Origin: JBHJGO01 sp050331715
GTDB taxonomy: Bacteria > Cyanobacteriota > Cyanobacteriia > Cyanobacteriales > Microcoleaceae
Assembly (NCBI GenBank): GCA_050331715.1
Contig: JBHJGO010000009.1
Coordinates: 72,423 to 136,422, forward strand
Length of the DNA stretch: 64,000 nt
Reading direction: 5' to 3'
Shown here: positions 43,156 to 52,513 of the stretch, piece by piece
Layout: each line of letters begins with the position of its first letter
How positions within the stretch are numbered: position 1 is the stretch's first letter
Translations under genes and position numbers: made by a program
Notes under the pieces: model-generated
What the model was told of the DNA's origin: nothing
Database searches by the model: none
Seen by the model: the letters and a program-made list of their open reading frames with translations, nothing else

Positions 43156-46100
43156 TCAACCTGGATTTCCCGAACCAATGCCCAATTCTGCCATCATTTC
43201 CTCCACCTGAGCAGTGACTAGAGTATCGGGATCTTTTTGCAGCATTGGCAACAATTCTACCAAAGCACGCTCTGAAGCGATCTTGAGATAGGCGAGGACG
43301 GACTCCCGCACGAATCCACTGGGATGCCGTAGACAGGTAAGGGCTTGCTCTGCGGTCAGGCTCCAGCGGGTAGAACGGGCCAGGTGGAAACAACAGGCCA
43401 AGGCCCAATCCGACAGAAAATGGCGCAACTCCAGCAAGTAACGCAGTCGCTGATTCGGTGACATGGGTCGGTAAGTGATCAAAGGGGCCAAAGCTTGGAG
43501 CTTATCGACCTCCGATCCGTGATCCAGCACACTAATTAAGGCCCGCTTACTAGCAATATCCACTGTATTATCCAGAATTTCTAAACCTCGGGCCACATTC
43601 GAGGACATTTCCGAACGAATGTTGAAAGAGGCCGCCTGAATTGAGTTGGGTGAATACAGAAATTTCATCAGGGAGAAACACCGCTCGATAGCATCGGATT
43701 CCAGACCCACGAGAGCACGAGACAGCAACTCACCCATGGCTTGGTTATCGGCCTGGGCGATTGAAAGCTGTTCACCATTCTCAATTGTCGTAGTTGTCAC
43801 TTCTCCTGCGGTCAGACGTAAATCAACCAGGGCTCCATAGATCTGGCCGATAAACATCAATTCTTGCTCGATCAGGGTTTCTAAACCGCTACGCCCAATT
43901 CGATCCAAAACCCGTTCAATCCCGATTTCATCGGGTACCTTGAGCAGGGTACGCAAAATATTGCGGCGGGTGCTGCCCCAGGCCGTGATCAGGTGGTTGA
44001 CCAAGGTATCGAGGGCTTCCAACGTACCAATTTCACCAATCGCTGTCCAGGCTTGTAATCTGACCAAATCCGGCTTATAAATGTCTTCTGCGACTCGAAC
44101 CAGCGGTGGAATTGCATCATTCTCCAGCCGAACCAGAGCTTGTCGAGCAGATTCACGGGTTGAACGATAGGATAGCGCCTTAATCAAGGAGGGATAATAC
44201 TCTTCCATGTGGGTGGCGGCGATCACATCCAGCAGAGCGCAGCGTACCCGCAGCGAATCATCCTGAAGCAGATTATTCAAATACAATCGCAATCCCTGGA
44301 GATAGTCGGCCTCCCCTAAAGCACGGGTTCCCATCACCCGCTCCCGTTCCTGGGATGAAGTGACCATGCGGCGAATTGTGTTGGTAGCAATTGCTTTTTG
44401 CTCTCGATCTCCTCGGCGCAAAATTAAGGCGGCGGCGGTTCCTCGAACAATTGGGTCAACCTTGGGTTGCAGATAGGGACGCAACTGCTCCATGTCTGGG
44501 TTCTCTTCAGTCAGCCAAATATATCGTAGAGCTAAGGCCAGGACTTCAGGGGTCAGATGTTGCTGGGTCAATGCCCGGATTGCATCTAAGTAGGCCGGAT
44601 TAGGATGGTTCAGCATTACCTCCAGGCTCTGACGTTGCAGCGACGGTGATAAATCTTGCAGCAGTGGCACCAGGGTTTCCCCCACATTTTTGGGGTCAAA
44701 TTGGTTCAGCAATTCAATACAGGAGCGTTTGTCTGCCTCCGGCTTTGGCTGTTTCAGGGTCTCCGCCACTGACTGTTTCAAGCGCCGAATATTCACATCC
44801 GTTGTCCCCAGCCGCCCCCGCTCAGCGCTTTCCACCAGCAATCTGACATATTGAGACCGAATCAATAGCACAATCCCAATCCACACCAGGGACAGGGCAA
44901 TAATCGTCAGGATAAAAACGAAGCTCTGCTGACCTTGGACAACCTCTTCCTGGCCTCTAGGTAAAATCAACCTGGAAAACCACAGGATCACCAAAATGCC
45001 AAATCCGGTTAGTCCAGTGGACAGCGGTTCAAATACTCCATTAACCAGGGTCTGAATGTCACTGCGGGTATTGTCGGGTAGGGGCTGAAACAAAACTGCT
45101 CCAGTCGTTTCAATCAAAGTGTAGTGAAACAATTCATCCAAGAAGCGCAGGATGACAAACCCTGTGAAAGGAGAAAATAGACGAGTAATCCCACCAAAGA
45201 ACGAAAAGGTTCCTAATAATGCAATTCCGGCGGGGAGAATCGTCGCCGTTAGAAATACTCCAGACCGCTCAACCAGACGACTGGCAGCAAACCATTGGGT
45301 GGAAACCTGGAACGTACTCAGAATCCCCTCAAACACACCCAGAAAGCTAACAATGCCGTCAGCCCCTGCGTCATTCTGATATTCCAGTTGGCTAAAGAAC
45401 TGGAAATCGACCAAAACGTACAATACTTCCGCCATCACAAAGAAGCCGATCAGGGGAATCACATATCCCTGCAATGGCCCCTTGATATCCCGACTACTAA
45501 ATTCGGGTTGTTCATCCTCCGGCGTCCAGCGTGACGAGTCAGGGAAAGACTGTTCGTAGCGACGAGACAGATAAAACAAAACGGCAGCACTGATCAACAC
45601 CATCAACCCAGAAACGATAGTGACATTATTCAGGCCGACCAGGCGCAACACAATCGGCAACGAAAAGCCACTCACCACTCCTGCCACCAGAAAACCACTG
45701 CTGATCAGGGGATAGGTACGCTTGATCTCTCGAATATTAAACAGTTGATTGGCAGTAATTGAGGTGTTGAGATCATTCAGCAGGTAACAGGCCTCAACCC
45801 ACAGCCACATCAGAAATAGCGTAATGAACTCAACGCTCAGCCCCAGGATCTGAATATTTTGTAAACCCAGACCCCAGCGAAACAGAAACAAAGGGACTGC
45901 CATCAGCACCAGAATAACAACGATCACCTGACGCAGGGGCAGGACACGCTGTAACCAGGAATAGACCACCCCAAGACTAGAGCCAATGGCCGCACTAGCA
46001 ATGTAAATCCAGGGCAGCTTATCAGCTCCGTACTGATCCAGGAACAAACCAACGGTACTCAGCTCTAGCCAAATGAGGCCAATGGAAGACAGCATGTATA

Positions 46101-46203
46101 CAGCGAACATCAAGTAAGTTCGCTCAACCTCTTCAGACCGAAGATTCAGTCCTTTCAGTACTCCCTGCCCCACCGCGACAGAACTAACGATTGGCTTGTC
46201 CAT
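43156..46203 (-). CDS. ATP/ADP-translocase-like membrane protein with HEAT repeats
   Basis: 1015 residues in two parts. Residues 1-455 contain about 11-12 membrane spans of the nucleotide-transporter (NTT/TLC) or MFS-like type (SVEFITLFLMWLWVEACYLL, FNIREIKRTYPLISSGFLVAG). Residues 480-1010 are a cytoplasmic array of HEAT-like repeats (TAAALILRRGDREQKAIATN; ALGEADYL; VRCALLDVIAATHMEE; LVRLQAWTAIGEIGTLEALD). The transported substrate is unknown. The HEAT array and the partner cNMP-binding protein downstream suggest a regulated transporter or a membrane-anchored scaffold. Large soluble part relative to the membrane part is characteristic. Confidence 0.8.
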   Translation of the reverse strand: MDKPIVSSVAVGQGVLKGLNLRSEEVERTYLMFAVYMLSSIGLIWLELSTVGLFLDQYGADKLPWIYIASAAIGSSLGVVYSWLQRVLPLRQVIVVILVLMAVPLFLFRWGLGLQNIQILGLSVEFITLFLMWLWVEACYLLNDLNTSITANQLFNIREIKRTYPLISSGFLVAGVVSGFSLPIVLRLVGLNNVTIVSGLMVLISAAVLFYLSRRYEQSFPDSSRWTPEDEQPEFSSRDIKGPLQGYVIPLIGFFVMAEVLYVLVDFQFFSQLEYQNDAGADGIVSFLGVFEGILSTFQVSTQWFAASRLVERSGVFLTATILPAGIALLGTFSFFGGITRLFSPFTGFVILRFLDELFHYTLIETTGAVLFQPLPDNTRSDIQTLVNGVFEPLSTGLTGFGILVILWFSRLILPRGQEEVVQGQQSFVFILTIIALSLVWIGIVLLIRSQYVRLLVESAERGRLGTTDVNIRRLKQSVAETLKQPKPEADKRSCIELLNQFDPKNVGETLVPLLQDLSPSLQRQSLEVMLNHPNPAYLDAIRALTQQHLTPEVLALALRYIWLTEENPDMEQLRPYLQPKVDPIVRGTAAALILRRGDREQKAIATNTIRRMVTSSQERERVMGTRALGEADYLQGLRLYLNNLLQDDSLRVRCALLDVIAATHMEEYYPSLIKALSYRSTRESARQALVRLENDAIPPLVRVAEDIYKPDLVRLQAWTAIGEIGTLEALDTLVNHLITAWGSTRRNILRTLLKVPDEIGIERVLDRIGRSGLETLIEQELMFIGQIYGALVDLRLTAGEVTTTTIENGEQLSIAQADNQAMGELLSRALVGLESDAIERCFSLMKFLYSPNSIQAASFNIRSEMSSNVARGLEILDNTVDIASKRALISVLDHGSEVDKLQALAPLITYRPMSPNQRLRYLLELRHFLSDWALACCFHLARSTRWSLTAEQALTCLRHPSGFVRESVLAYLKIASERALVELLPMLQKDPDTLVTAQVEEMMAELGIGSGNPG

Positions 46204-46267
46204 GCAGTGATGAGACCCTTTAACTCTCTAGTCTCCCATTGTAAGGGGTGAAGTCGGATTCACAACC

Positions 46268-46807
46268 CTAGCCTTGTTTTTTTGGTGAGAGGAGCATCAT
46301 CATGGTTCGGCCCTCTTGCTTCGGATACTGCTGGACTTCTGCCAGTTCCTCCAAATCCACAGCCATTCGATCCAACAGTTCCCGTGCCAGGTTGCTGTGC
46401 TGGATCTCTCGACCTCGAAACATCACTGTCGCCTTGACCTTGTCCCCTGACTGAAGAAAGCGCTTGGCATGATTCACACGAACTTTGTAATCATGGTCAT
46501 CAATCTTGTATCGCATCTTCACTTCCTTTACATCTGCCGTGTGTTGCTTCTTCTTAGCTTCCCTGGCCCGCTTTTCCTGCTCAAACTTGTACTTGCCATA
46601 ATCCATGATGCGGCAGACCGGAGGAGTGGCCTTGTCACTGACCAAAACTAAATCCAGGTCTCGTTCTTCAGCCAACTTCACTGCATCGCGTGGGGAGAGG
46701 ATGCCCAGTTGAGCACCATCCCCATCAATGACTCGCACCTCGGGAAATCGAATGTTCTCGTTAATTTGGGGTAAATTGCGGTTCTTTCTCTTGTCGCTCA
46801 CAGGCAT
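46268..46807 (-). CDS. infC: translation initiation factor IF-3
   Basis: Binds the 30S subunit and monitors start-codon choice. 179 residues: N-domain NENIRFPEVRVIDGDGAQLG, basic linker KQHTADVKEVKMRYKIDDHD and C-domain GDKVKATVMFRGREIQHSNL. Complete and normal length. The usual rpmI-rplT neighbours are absent here, as is common in cyanobacteria. Start ATG at 46807 (MPVSDKRKNRN). Confidence 0.97.
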   Translation of the reverse strand: MPVSDKRKNRNLPQINENIRFPEVRVIDGDGAQLGILSPRDAVKLAEERDLDLVLVSDKATPPVCRIMDYGKYKFEQEKRAREAKKKQHTADVKEVKMRYKIDDHDYKVRVNHAKRFLQSGDKVKATVMFRGREIQHSNLARELLDRMAVDLEELAEVQQYPKQEGRTMMMLLSPKKQG

Positions 46808-47199
46808 TTAAATAGCAAAAATCCGAAAATAAAAAACGTTGAAACAGTACACGATCCATACCTATGTTATTTTACTCAGCAAAGTTGGATTTCAGTGAAA
46901 GATTTAACTTAACTTCCAGAACGACAGAAAAAGTCTATCTGAAACTCAGCTCAGTACTTCGCCCATACCGCGAAGCGGTTAGGAGGGGGTGTAGAGCTGC
47001 CACCCCTGGGTGGTATGTTAAAACGGACTTGGCCAAATCGCTCAATTGCCTGAAGTGAGCCAGATTGGGGTCTGCCCAGACACTTGCCCGACCAAAAAGA
47101 AATACCCAAAAAAGGGGGCGGCAAATGCTGTGAAGCAGAATACAAAGCATTTCGATACATCATCATTGTCTGCCTGGGGGCACCTAGTGGACTCTTAAA

Positions 47200-47312
47200 A
47201 TTGCCTGTTGATGGGATCTGACGGGGGCATCTTGATCGAGTTAAGTTGTCTAGTCAAGACCGATTGAAGCAGGAAGCCAGAATCGTGAGTTTCTGGAATC
47301 TCACTCCATACC
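47200..47312 (+). mobile_element. possible relic of an IS200/IS605-type tnpB 3' end
   Basis: A frame ends VKLSSQDRLKQEARIVSFW then NLTPYR and stop at 47312; LKQEA followed by a small hairpin (CCAGAATCGTGAGTTTCTGG) resembles the end of cyanobacterial TnpB genes with the adjacent right-end structure. The upstream frame is broken by a TGA. The rest of the 900-base gap (46808-47707) holds no clear gene: overlapping frames at 46864-47166 are not protein-like. CCGCGAAGCGG and CCACCCCTGGGTGG dyads lie near 46966 and 47000. Confidence 0.33.
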
Positions 47313-47707
47313 GCTAGGTTGGAGGCAGAGAATGTCAATGATCATTCTTTTCAAGCCTGGCATGGTGAATGGATACAGCGGTTCCCCTGTTGGTGGAGTT
47401 CAGGAGGTTGGAGTGCGGGGCGACCCAACCTTCCCAATCTGTATCTCTCCAGACCTGGAAAGGCTACGAGATATTTATTGCCATTAAAAATACATAACTT
47501 AATGAAGTTTAGTTAATTTTTGAATCCAGGATTTTGTCTAATTACTTCTCTTTATAATCGGTCATATTACCTATTCAAAATTTGTTGACTCTAAATCATA
47601 TTCTGCTAAATTACTTTAGATTTGTCTGGGTGAAACTTGTTAGACTGAAAGTGTGACACAACGTGTCCAAGTCATATTTATTAATTATTCTCCTGGATTT
47701 GTTCCCC

Positions 47708-48226
47708 ATGAATATAACTTCAAAAACTCAAGCCAAACCTGGCTATTGGTTAGCCATTATCCTTGGAATTTTTGCATTCTGGATGGGTGGTAGCCTAGTC
47801 CTGGATATGGTTGTGATGCCCAGCATGTACATGACAGGCATGATGGAGCAACCGGACTTCGTCTTGGCAGGCTCCTTCATGTTCTCCGTGTTTAACCACG
47901 TTGAGATTCTCTGTGCTGCAACTGGTCTAACGGGTATCCTGATCCTGGGCGCGACCCTTCCAGAGGGATTCAGCAATCGAATCCGGACGATGATGATTTT
48001 GTCTCTGTTTTTGGTCGGGGTTTCCCTGGTTTACACCTACGGTTTAACGCCAGAGATGAGTAGCCTGGGCATTTCCCTAGACCTCTTCAATGAAACTGCT
48101 GTATTTCCCAAGGAAATGATTCAATTGCAGCTAGAATACTGGGGCCTAGAAGTACTGAAACTTGCCACTGCAGGTCTGGTGGCCGGTTGGTGCTTACGCA
48201 ACTTCCGTTTGGCTGAAGAGTATTGA
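47708..48226 (+). CDS. four-span membrane protein (DUF4149-like)
   Basis: 172 residues from the ATG at 47708: spans at about 13-33, 50-80, 93-112 and 145-162. GYWLAIILGIFAFWMGGSL and VMPSMYMTGMMEQPDFVLAG resemble the DUF4149/TMEM205-like group of small membrane proteins; a second conserved patch is FNETAVFPKEMIQLQLEYW. Function unknown. The 15-codon upstream extension from a GTG is not needed. It occupies the place downstream of urtC where urtD might be expected, but faces it. Confidence 0.7.
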   Translation: MNITSKTQAKPGYWLAIILGIFAFWMGGSLVLDMVVMPSMYMTGMMEQPDFVLAGSFMFSVFNHVEILCAATGLTGILILGATLPEGFSNRIRTMMILSLFLVGVSLVYTYGLTPEMSSLGISLDLFNETAVFPKEMIQLQLEYWGLEVLKLATAGLVAGWCLRNFRLAEEY

Positions 48227-48364
48227 ATCCATAGCTACTCAAACGCTATCGGATACAGTATTGCTGAAGTCCCCCGTTAACCTACCGTTTGTTTAAAGCT
48301 ATCGATTGGACAGAAGTCCTTGGAACCATAGGTTCCAGCGAGAACTGCACAATCGATAGCAAAA

Positions 48365-49534
48365 TTATGTCTTCTCAGAAAACACCTGTTCTTCCTGCTG
48401 TACCTCTGGATCGAGTTCTAAGCCTGGGTAGGTAGTTGATTCCCTAGGCCGACCCAGAATTGATCGAATCTGATCCGGAGCCTGGTGGCGCAGCCAGCCC
48501 ACGATTCCATCCGGTAGAACCGTAACCACAATCAGAAATAATGCCCCCTGGAAGAACAGCCAAACCTCTGGAAAGCTTTCACTGAGCAGGGCTTGAGCCC
48601 AGTTCACCAACAATGTACCCAGGATTGCACCTACTAAGGTTGCTCGTCCGCCAACGGCTACCCAGATCACCATCTCAATGGAAAAGGCAATACTCATGGA
48701 TTGCGGGGTAATGCCGCTAGATTGAACCGAATACAAAGCCCCTGCAATTCCGGCAATTCCCCCAGAAATTGCAAATACTAAGACCTTGAATTGGGTCGGA
48801 TCATAACCAGAAAACCGTACCCTATTCTCATCGTCTCGAATGGCTACCAACATACGGCCAAATCGTCCACTGGTTAGCCAACGACACAGGGCATAGATCA
48901 CAGCCAGGAAAATCACCGTCACCACGTAAAAGGCAAACTGCATTTCATTGCCGCCGACCAATTGACCAAACAGTTTTGTAGTGTCAGTTCCCAGACCATT
49001 GGTGCCATTGATCAACTTTTGCTGACCGTTAAAAAAGTTAAAAAACACCACCAACATTGCCTGAGTCAGAATTGAGAAATAAACTCCCCGAATTCGATTT
49101 CTGAATACCAGGTAACCCAACAGTCCAGCCACAATAGTTGGAATCAGAACCAGGCCGATCAGCGTAAACGGCAGCGAATAGAACGGCTTCCAAAACCAGG
49201 GCAGTTCTGAAACCCCATAGAGACCAAAAAATTCCGGTAATGATTCCCCAGCGGTACTCAGTTGCAGGTGCATTGCCAGGGCGTAGCCCCCCAGGGCAAA
49301 GAAAATGCCATGTCCCAGGCTGAGCAATCCAGTGTATCCCCAGATTAAATCAATGGCCAACGCCACAATCGCCAATGCCAAATATCGACCCAGAAGCCCT
49401 AGACGAAAGTAGGAAAGGGATACCGGAACAATTGTCAGCAACAGAACGATAATGCCGATTACAATTGCCGCTTCAATCAGCAAGGCACGTTTTCGGCTGC
49501 TCTGAGGGAATTTTGAAGAGAGTGCTTGGAACAT
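48365..49534 (-). CDS. urtC: urea ABC transporter permease UrtC
   Basis: Second membrane subunit of the high-affinity urea importer (LivM-like family). 389 residues, eight to ten spans. Recognisable stretches: GRYLALAIVALAIDLIWGYT, GLLSLGHGIFFALGGYA, NGTNGLGTDT and a permease core EVRVIWVAVGGRATL-like at VIWVAVGGRATLVGAILG. The ATG directly follows the stop of urtB (abutting codons), so translation is probably coupled. A soluble C-terminus of 40 residues ends in QQEEQVFSEKT. The next expected genes, urtD and urtE (ATPases), are not found downstream. Confidence 0.95.
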   Translation of the reverse strand: MFQALSSKFPQSSRKRALLIEAAIVIGIIVLLLTIVPVSLSYFRLGLLGRYLALAIVALAIDLIWGYTGLLSLGHGIFFALGGYALAMHLQLSTAGESLPEFFGLYGVSELPWFWKPFYSLPFTLIGLVLIPTIVAGLLGYLVFRNRIRGVYFSILTQAMLVVFFNFFNGQQKLINGTNGLGTDTTKLFGQLVGGNEMQFAFYVVTVIFLAVIYALCRWLTSGRFGRMLVAIRDDENRVRFSGYDPTQFKVLVFAISGGIAGIAGALYSVQSSGITPQSMSIAFSIEMVIWVAVGGRATLVGAILGTLLVNWAQALLSESFPEVWLFFQGALFLIVVTVLPDGIVGWLRHQAPDQIRSILGRPRESTTYPGLELDPEVQQEEQVFSEKT

Positions 49535-50701
49535 TTAGACCTCCACCGAGCGACCTTTTTGAGGAAACAACCCCGCAGGCTTGAACTGCAAAAAGGCAAT
49601 AATCAATGCAAAAACCGCGACCTTTGCCATGCTGGTGGTAGCAAAGAACTCAAAGAAATTGTTGAGCGGCTGCAAAATGGGGATATCCGGCAAAATCAGC
49701 AACATTGTGCCAGAACCAATCAAGTAGGTAATGCTGCCAATTGCCAGAGCTGCCACAATACTACCGATCAACTTCCCAACGCCACCCACTACAACCACCA
49801 TAAAGGCATCCACAATGTAGTTTTCTCCAAGGTTCGGGCCTACGGAGCCAAGCAACGTCACTGCAAATCCAGCAATTCCCGCCAAACCTGACCCGATGGC
49901 AAAGGTGAGAGCATCCACCTTTTCAGTGGGAATTCCCAAACAAGCACTCATTTCGCGGTTCTGAGTCACCGCTCGAATTCGCAAACCCCAGGATGACTTC
50001 TGCAGAAACCAATAGCTTCCCAGGACACAGAGAACCGTTAAGCTGATAATAAATAAACGAGCAATGGGAAACTGTAGCGTATCCGTCACTGACCAACTTC
50101 CCTGCAACCATCCTGGTGCCGTCACATCCACATTTCGCGCACTGAACCAGGGTCGAGACATCACCTGACCCTGACGATTGAGCGTAATCCCCAGTAGCAA
50201 GCTAATGAAACTAGACAATGCGAGTAATGCTCCTGGGGCAACTCGATGAATACTATTCCAATCGGCAAACCGTTTCAAAACTAATTGTCCCCCCCAGAAC
50301 AGGACGCAAAAAACGATCAAGCCGATGGCCATAGCCCAGTTCACACTCCGGACGAACTGCCTCAGAATTAAGCTAACGCCCCAGGTGGCCAGTAAAGTTT
50401 CCAATGGGCGACCGTATAGAAATCGAATCACGCCCCGTTCCAGCGCCAAACCCACCAAAGCAGCCACTAAAAAAGCTAAGGTGATTGCCACCCAGATGTA
50501 TAAATCCTGAACGTTATCTCCCAACTGTTTAAAGCCGTTCTGAACGACGTAGGTGGTATAAGCGCCTAGCATCATCAGTTCCCCGTGAGCCAGGTTGATC
50601 ACACCCATCAGTCCAAACACCACTGCTAGCCCAAGCGCCACGATCAGGAGAACCGCACCAATGCTCAAGCCATTAAACAAACCACTAATTAAACTTTCCA
50701 A
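49535..50701 (-). CDS. urtB: urea ABC transporter permease UrtB
   Basis: First membrane subunit of the urea importer (LivH-like). 388 residues with about eight spans: LFNGLSIGAVLLIVALGLAV, MGVINLAHGELMMLGAYT, RAVTQNREMSACLGIPTEKV and GVGKLIGSIVAALAIGS. It has the long family-specific insert around residues 110-200 (RFADWNSIHRVAPG). Follows urtA after 198 bases and abuts urtC. Confidence 0.95.
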   Translation of the reverse strand: MESLISGLFNGLSIGAVLLIVALGLAVVFGLMGVINLAHGELMMLGAYTTYVVQNGFKQLGDNVQDLYIWVAITLAFLVAALVGLALERGVIRFLYGRPLETLLATWGVSLILRQFVRSVNWAMAIGLIVFCVLFWGGQLVLKRFADWNSIHRVAPGALLALSSFISLLLGITLNRQGQVMSRPWFSARNVDVTAPGWLQGSWSVTDTLQFPIARLFIISLTVLCVLGSYWFLQKSSWGLRIRAVTQNREMSACLGIPTEKVDALTFAIGSGLAGIAGFAVTLLGSVGPNLGENYIVDAFMVVVVGGVGKLIGSIVAALAIGSITYLIGSGTMLLILPDIPILQPLNNFFEFFATTSMAKVAVFALIIAFLQFKPAGLFPQKGRSVEV

Positions 50702-50899
50702 CGTTCCAAATTAAACTAAACTTCTTTCAACAGTCAGTGCGGCGCAAGACTTCAGAACAACCGCTTCTCGAATGCACTCCAAAAACAAAGAGGAAAAGAA
50801 TGAATTCACTGCGACTTCACTCCTTTCCTCAAACATTCACAAAAGCAACATCATGGCAAACCCGAACAATGCAATCCGGAAAAACTTAGATCTGAAATC

Positions 50900-52237
50900 T
50901 TAGGTCTCAAACTTACCACCTTTGGCCGGATCAGACCAATCACAGGCAAAGCCCTTTGTATCAGGAACATATTGGTTCCAGGGTAACGGCTCCACCGGGC
51001 CATCGGTAGAGGAAACAATATCAAATAGACCATCACTTCGCACTTGGCCAATCCGCACCGTTTTAGAAATATGATGGTTGGGGTTCATGGTAACAGGGCC
51101 TTCCGGCGCAGCAAATTCCTGACCATAGGCAGCCTCTCGAACTGATGGAATGTCAGTCGATCCTGCCTGTTCCACTGCCTGTTTCCAGAGGTAAACCATG
51201 ATGTAGGCCGCCTCCATTGGATCATTGGTTACACGGTCATCACCGTACTCTGCCTTGAAGTCAGCAACCCATTTCTCATTCTCAGGGCTCTCAACGGTTT
51301 GGAAATAGTTCCAGGCAGCGTAGTGACCTTCTAGGAATTCTGGCCCAATCTGGCGAACCTCTTCTTCCGCTACACTCACGGACATCACCGGATATAGATC
51401 TGGCCCCAAGCCCTCACTCTTAAGCTGCTTAAAGAAAGCAACATTACTGTCTCCGTTAAGGCTGTTGAAGATTACACCACCATTGGGTAAAGCCTGTTTA
51501 ATCTTGGCAATAATCGGGGTCACCTCGGTATTGCCTAATGGTAAATAATCCTCACCAACGGTATTGCCGCCCTTAGCGGCCAGTTGTTCCTTGATGATTG
51601 TATTCGCCGTTCTAGGGAAAACATAGTCGGAACCGACCAGGAAGAAGTCCGTACCCTTATTCTCTAGCAACCAATCCACCGCAGGCTCAATCTGTTGGTT
51701 GGGAGCGGCTCCAGTGTAGAAGATATTTTTGGAACATTCCTGGCCTTCGTACTGTACCGGATACCACAGCATGTGATCTTTTGCTTCAAATACCGGCAGC
51801 ACCTTCTTGCGACTCGCGGATGTCCAGCACCCAAAAACAACGGCCACCTGATCCTGGTCAATTAATTTTTCTGCTTTCTCCGCAAAGGTATCCCAGTCAG
51901 AGGCCCCATCTTCTACAACTGCTTCAATCTGCTTCCCAAGTATGCCTCCCGCTTCATTAATCTCTTTGATTGCCAGTTTCTCTGCATCAACCACAGTGGT
52001 TTCACTAATCGCCATAGTTCCACTGAGAGAGTGCAGAATTCCGACTTTGATGGTGTCGCCGTCTGCAGGCGCGGCATCACCGGCCGGTGCTTCTGCCGTA
52101 TCCTCGGTTGTGGCTGAATCTGTATCCTCAGAAGAGGTATCATCTCCGCTCGGTGCACAAGCCTTCAGCAACAGGCTGGTTCCGAAGGCGGCTGACCCAT
52201 AAATTAAAAATCTACGTCTACCAAACTGACTTGACAT
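50900..52237 (-). CDS. urtA: urea ABC transporter substrate-binding lipoprotein UrtA
   Basis: Periplasmic receptor that captures urea for the UrtABCDE importer. 445 residues: Tat-type or lipoprotein signal (RRRFLIYGS, then LLLKAC lipobox with Cys27), a Thr/Ala/Asp-rich linker of about 35 residues tethering it to the membrane, then the periplasmic binding domain (TIKVGILHSLSGTMAISETT). UrtA-typical are FGCWTSASRKKVLPVFE and LWYPVQYEGQECSKNIFYTG. An NtcA-type promoter lies 125-166 bases upstream, so expression should rise under nitrogen limitation. Confidence 0.96.
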   Translation of the reverse strand: MSSQFGRRRFLIYGSAAFGTSLLLKACAPSGDDTSSEDTDSATTEDTAEAPAGDAAPADGDTIKVGILHSLSGTMAISETTVVDAEKLAIKEINEAGGILGKQIEAVVEDGASDWDTFAEKAEKLIDQDQVAVVFGCWTSASRKKVLPVFEAKDHMLWYPVQYEGQECSKNIFYTGAAPNQQIEPAVDWLLENKGTDFFLVGSDYVFPRTANTIIKEQLAAKGGNTVGEDYLPLGNTEVTPIIAKIKQALPNGGVIFNSLNGDSNVAFFKQLKSEGLGPDLYPVMSVSVAEEEVRQIGPEFLEGHYAAWNYFQTVESPENEKWVADFKAEYGDDRVTNDPMEAAYIMVYLWKQAVEQAGSTDIPSVREAAYGQEFAAPEGPVTMNPNHHISKTVRIGQVRSDGLFDIVSSTDGPVEPLPWNQYVPDTKGFACDWSDPAKGGKFET

Positions 52238-52361
52238 TACGAACTACTTACTCCTAGACGATTTGCTCAGTGCTTTACAAGAGAGATACACCAACTGCCG
52301 ATTCAGTTAACTTGCTACCTGAATTGATTCGGTCGATGAACTTAATCGATTGATAAACTGC

Positions 52362-52403
52362 ATTATCGAGATGTCAAATCACAAAGTTTGTATCTTTAAC
52401 TAC
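52362..52403 (-). promoter_or_regulatory. NtcA-activated promoter of urtA
   Basis: On the minus strand GTAGTTAAAGATAC (52403-52390) matches the NtcA consensus GTA-N8-TAC exactly, and GATAAT (52367-52362) follows after exactly 22 bases. That is the class II geometry of NtcA-dependent promoters, with the site centred near -41. The site-to-hexamer spacing and the target (nitrogen-regulated urea uptake) both fit. Confidence 0.85.
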
Positions 52404-52513
52404 AAAACATAGCCTTTCCCGATCTGGTGAGGTACAAACTTGAGAGGCTGGAGCACATTGCGCCCCAACCTCCTGTACTCCACCAGCGTTAGAAACGCTG
52501 TAGAGTCAGAGCA

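Noticed and set aside
46864..47166. Overlapping frames in the infC upstream gap
   Set aside because: Translations carry Cys/Pro/Leu-rich low-quality sequence in mutually exclusive frames; no motif recognised.
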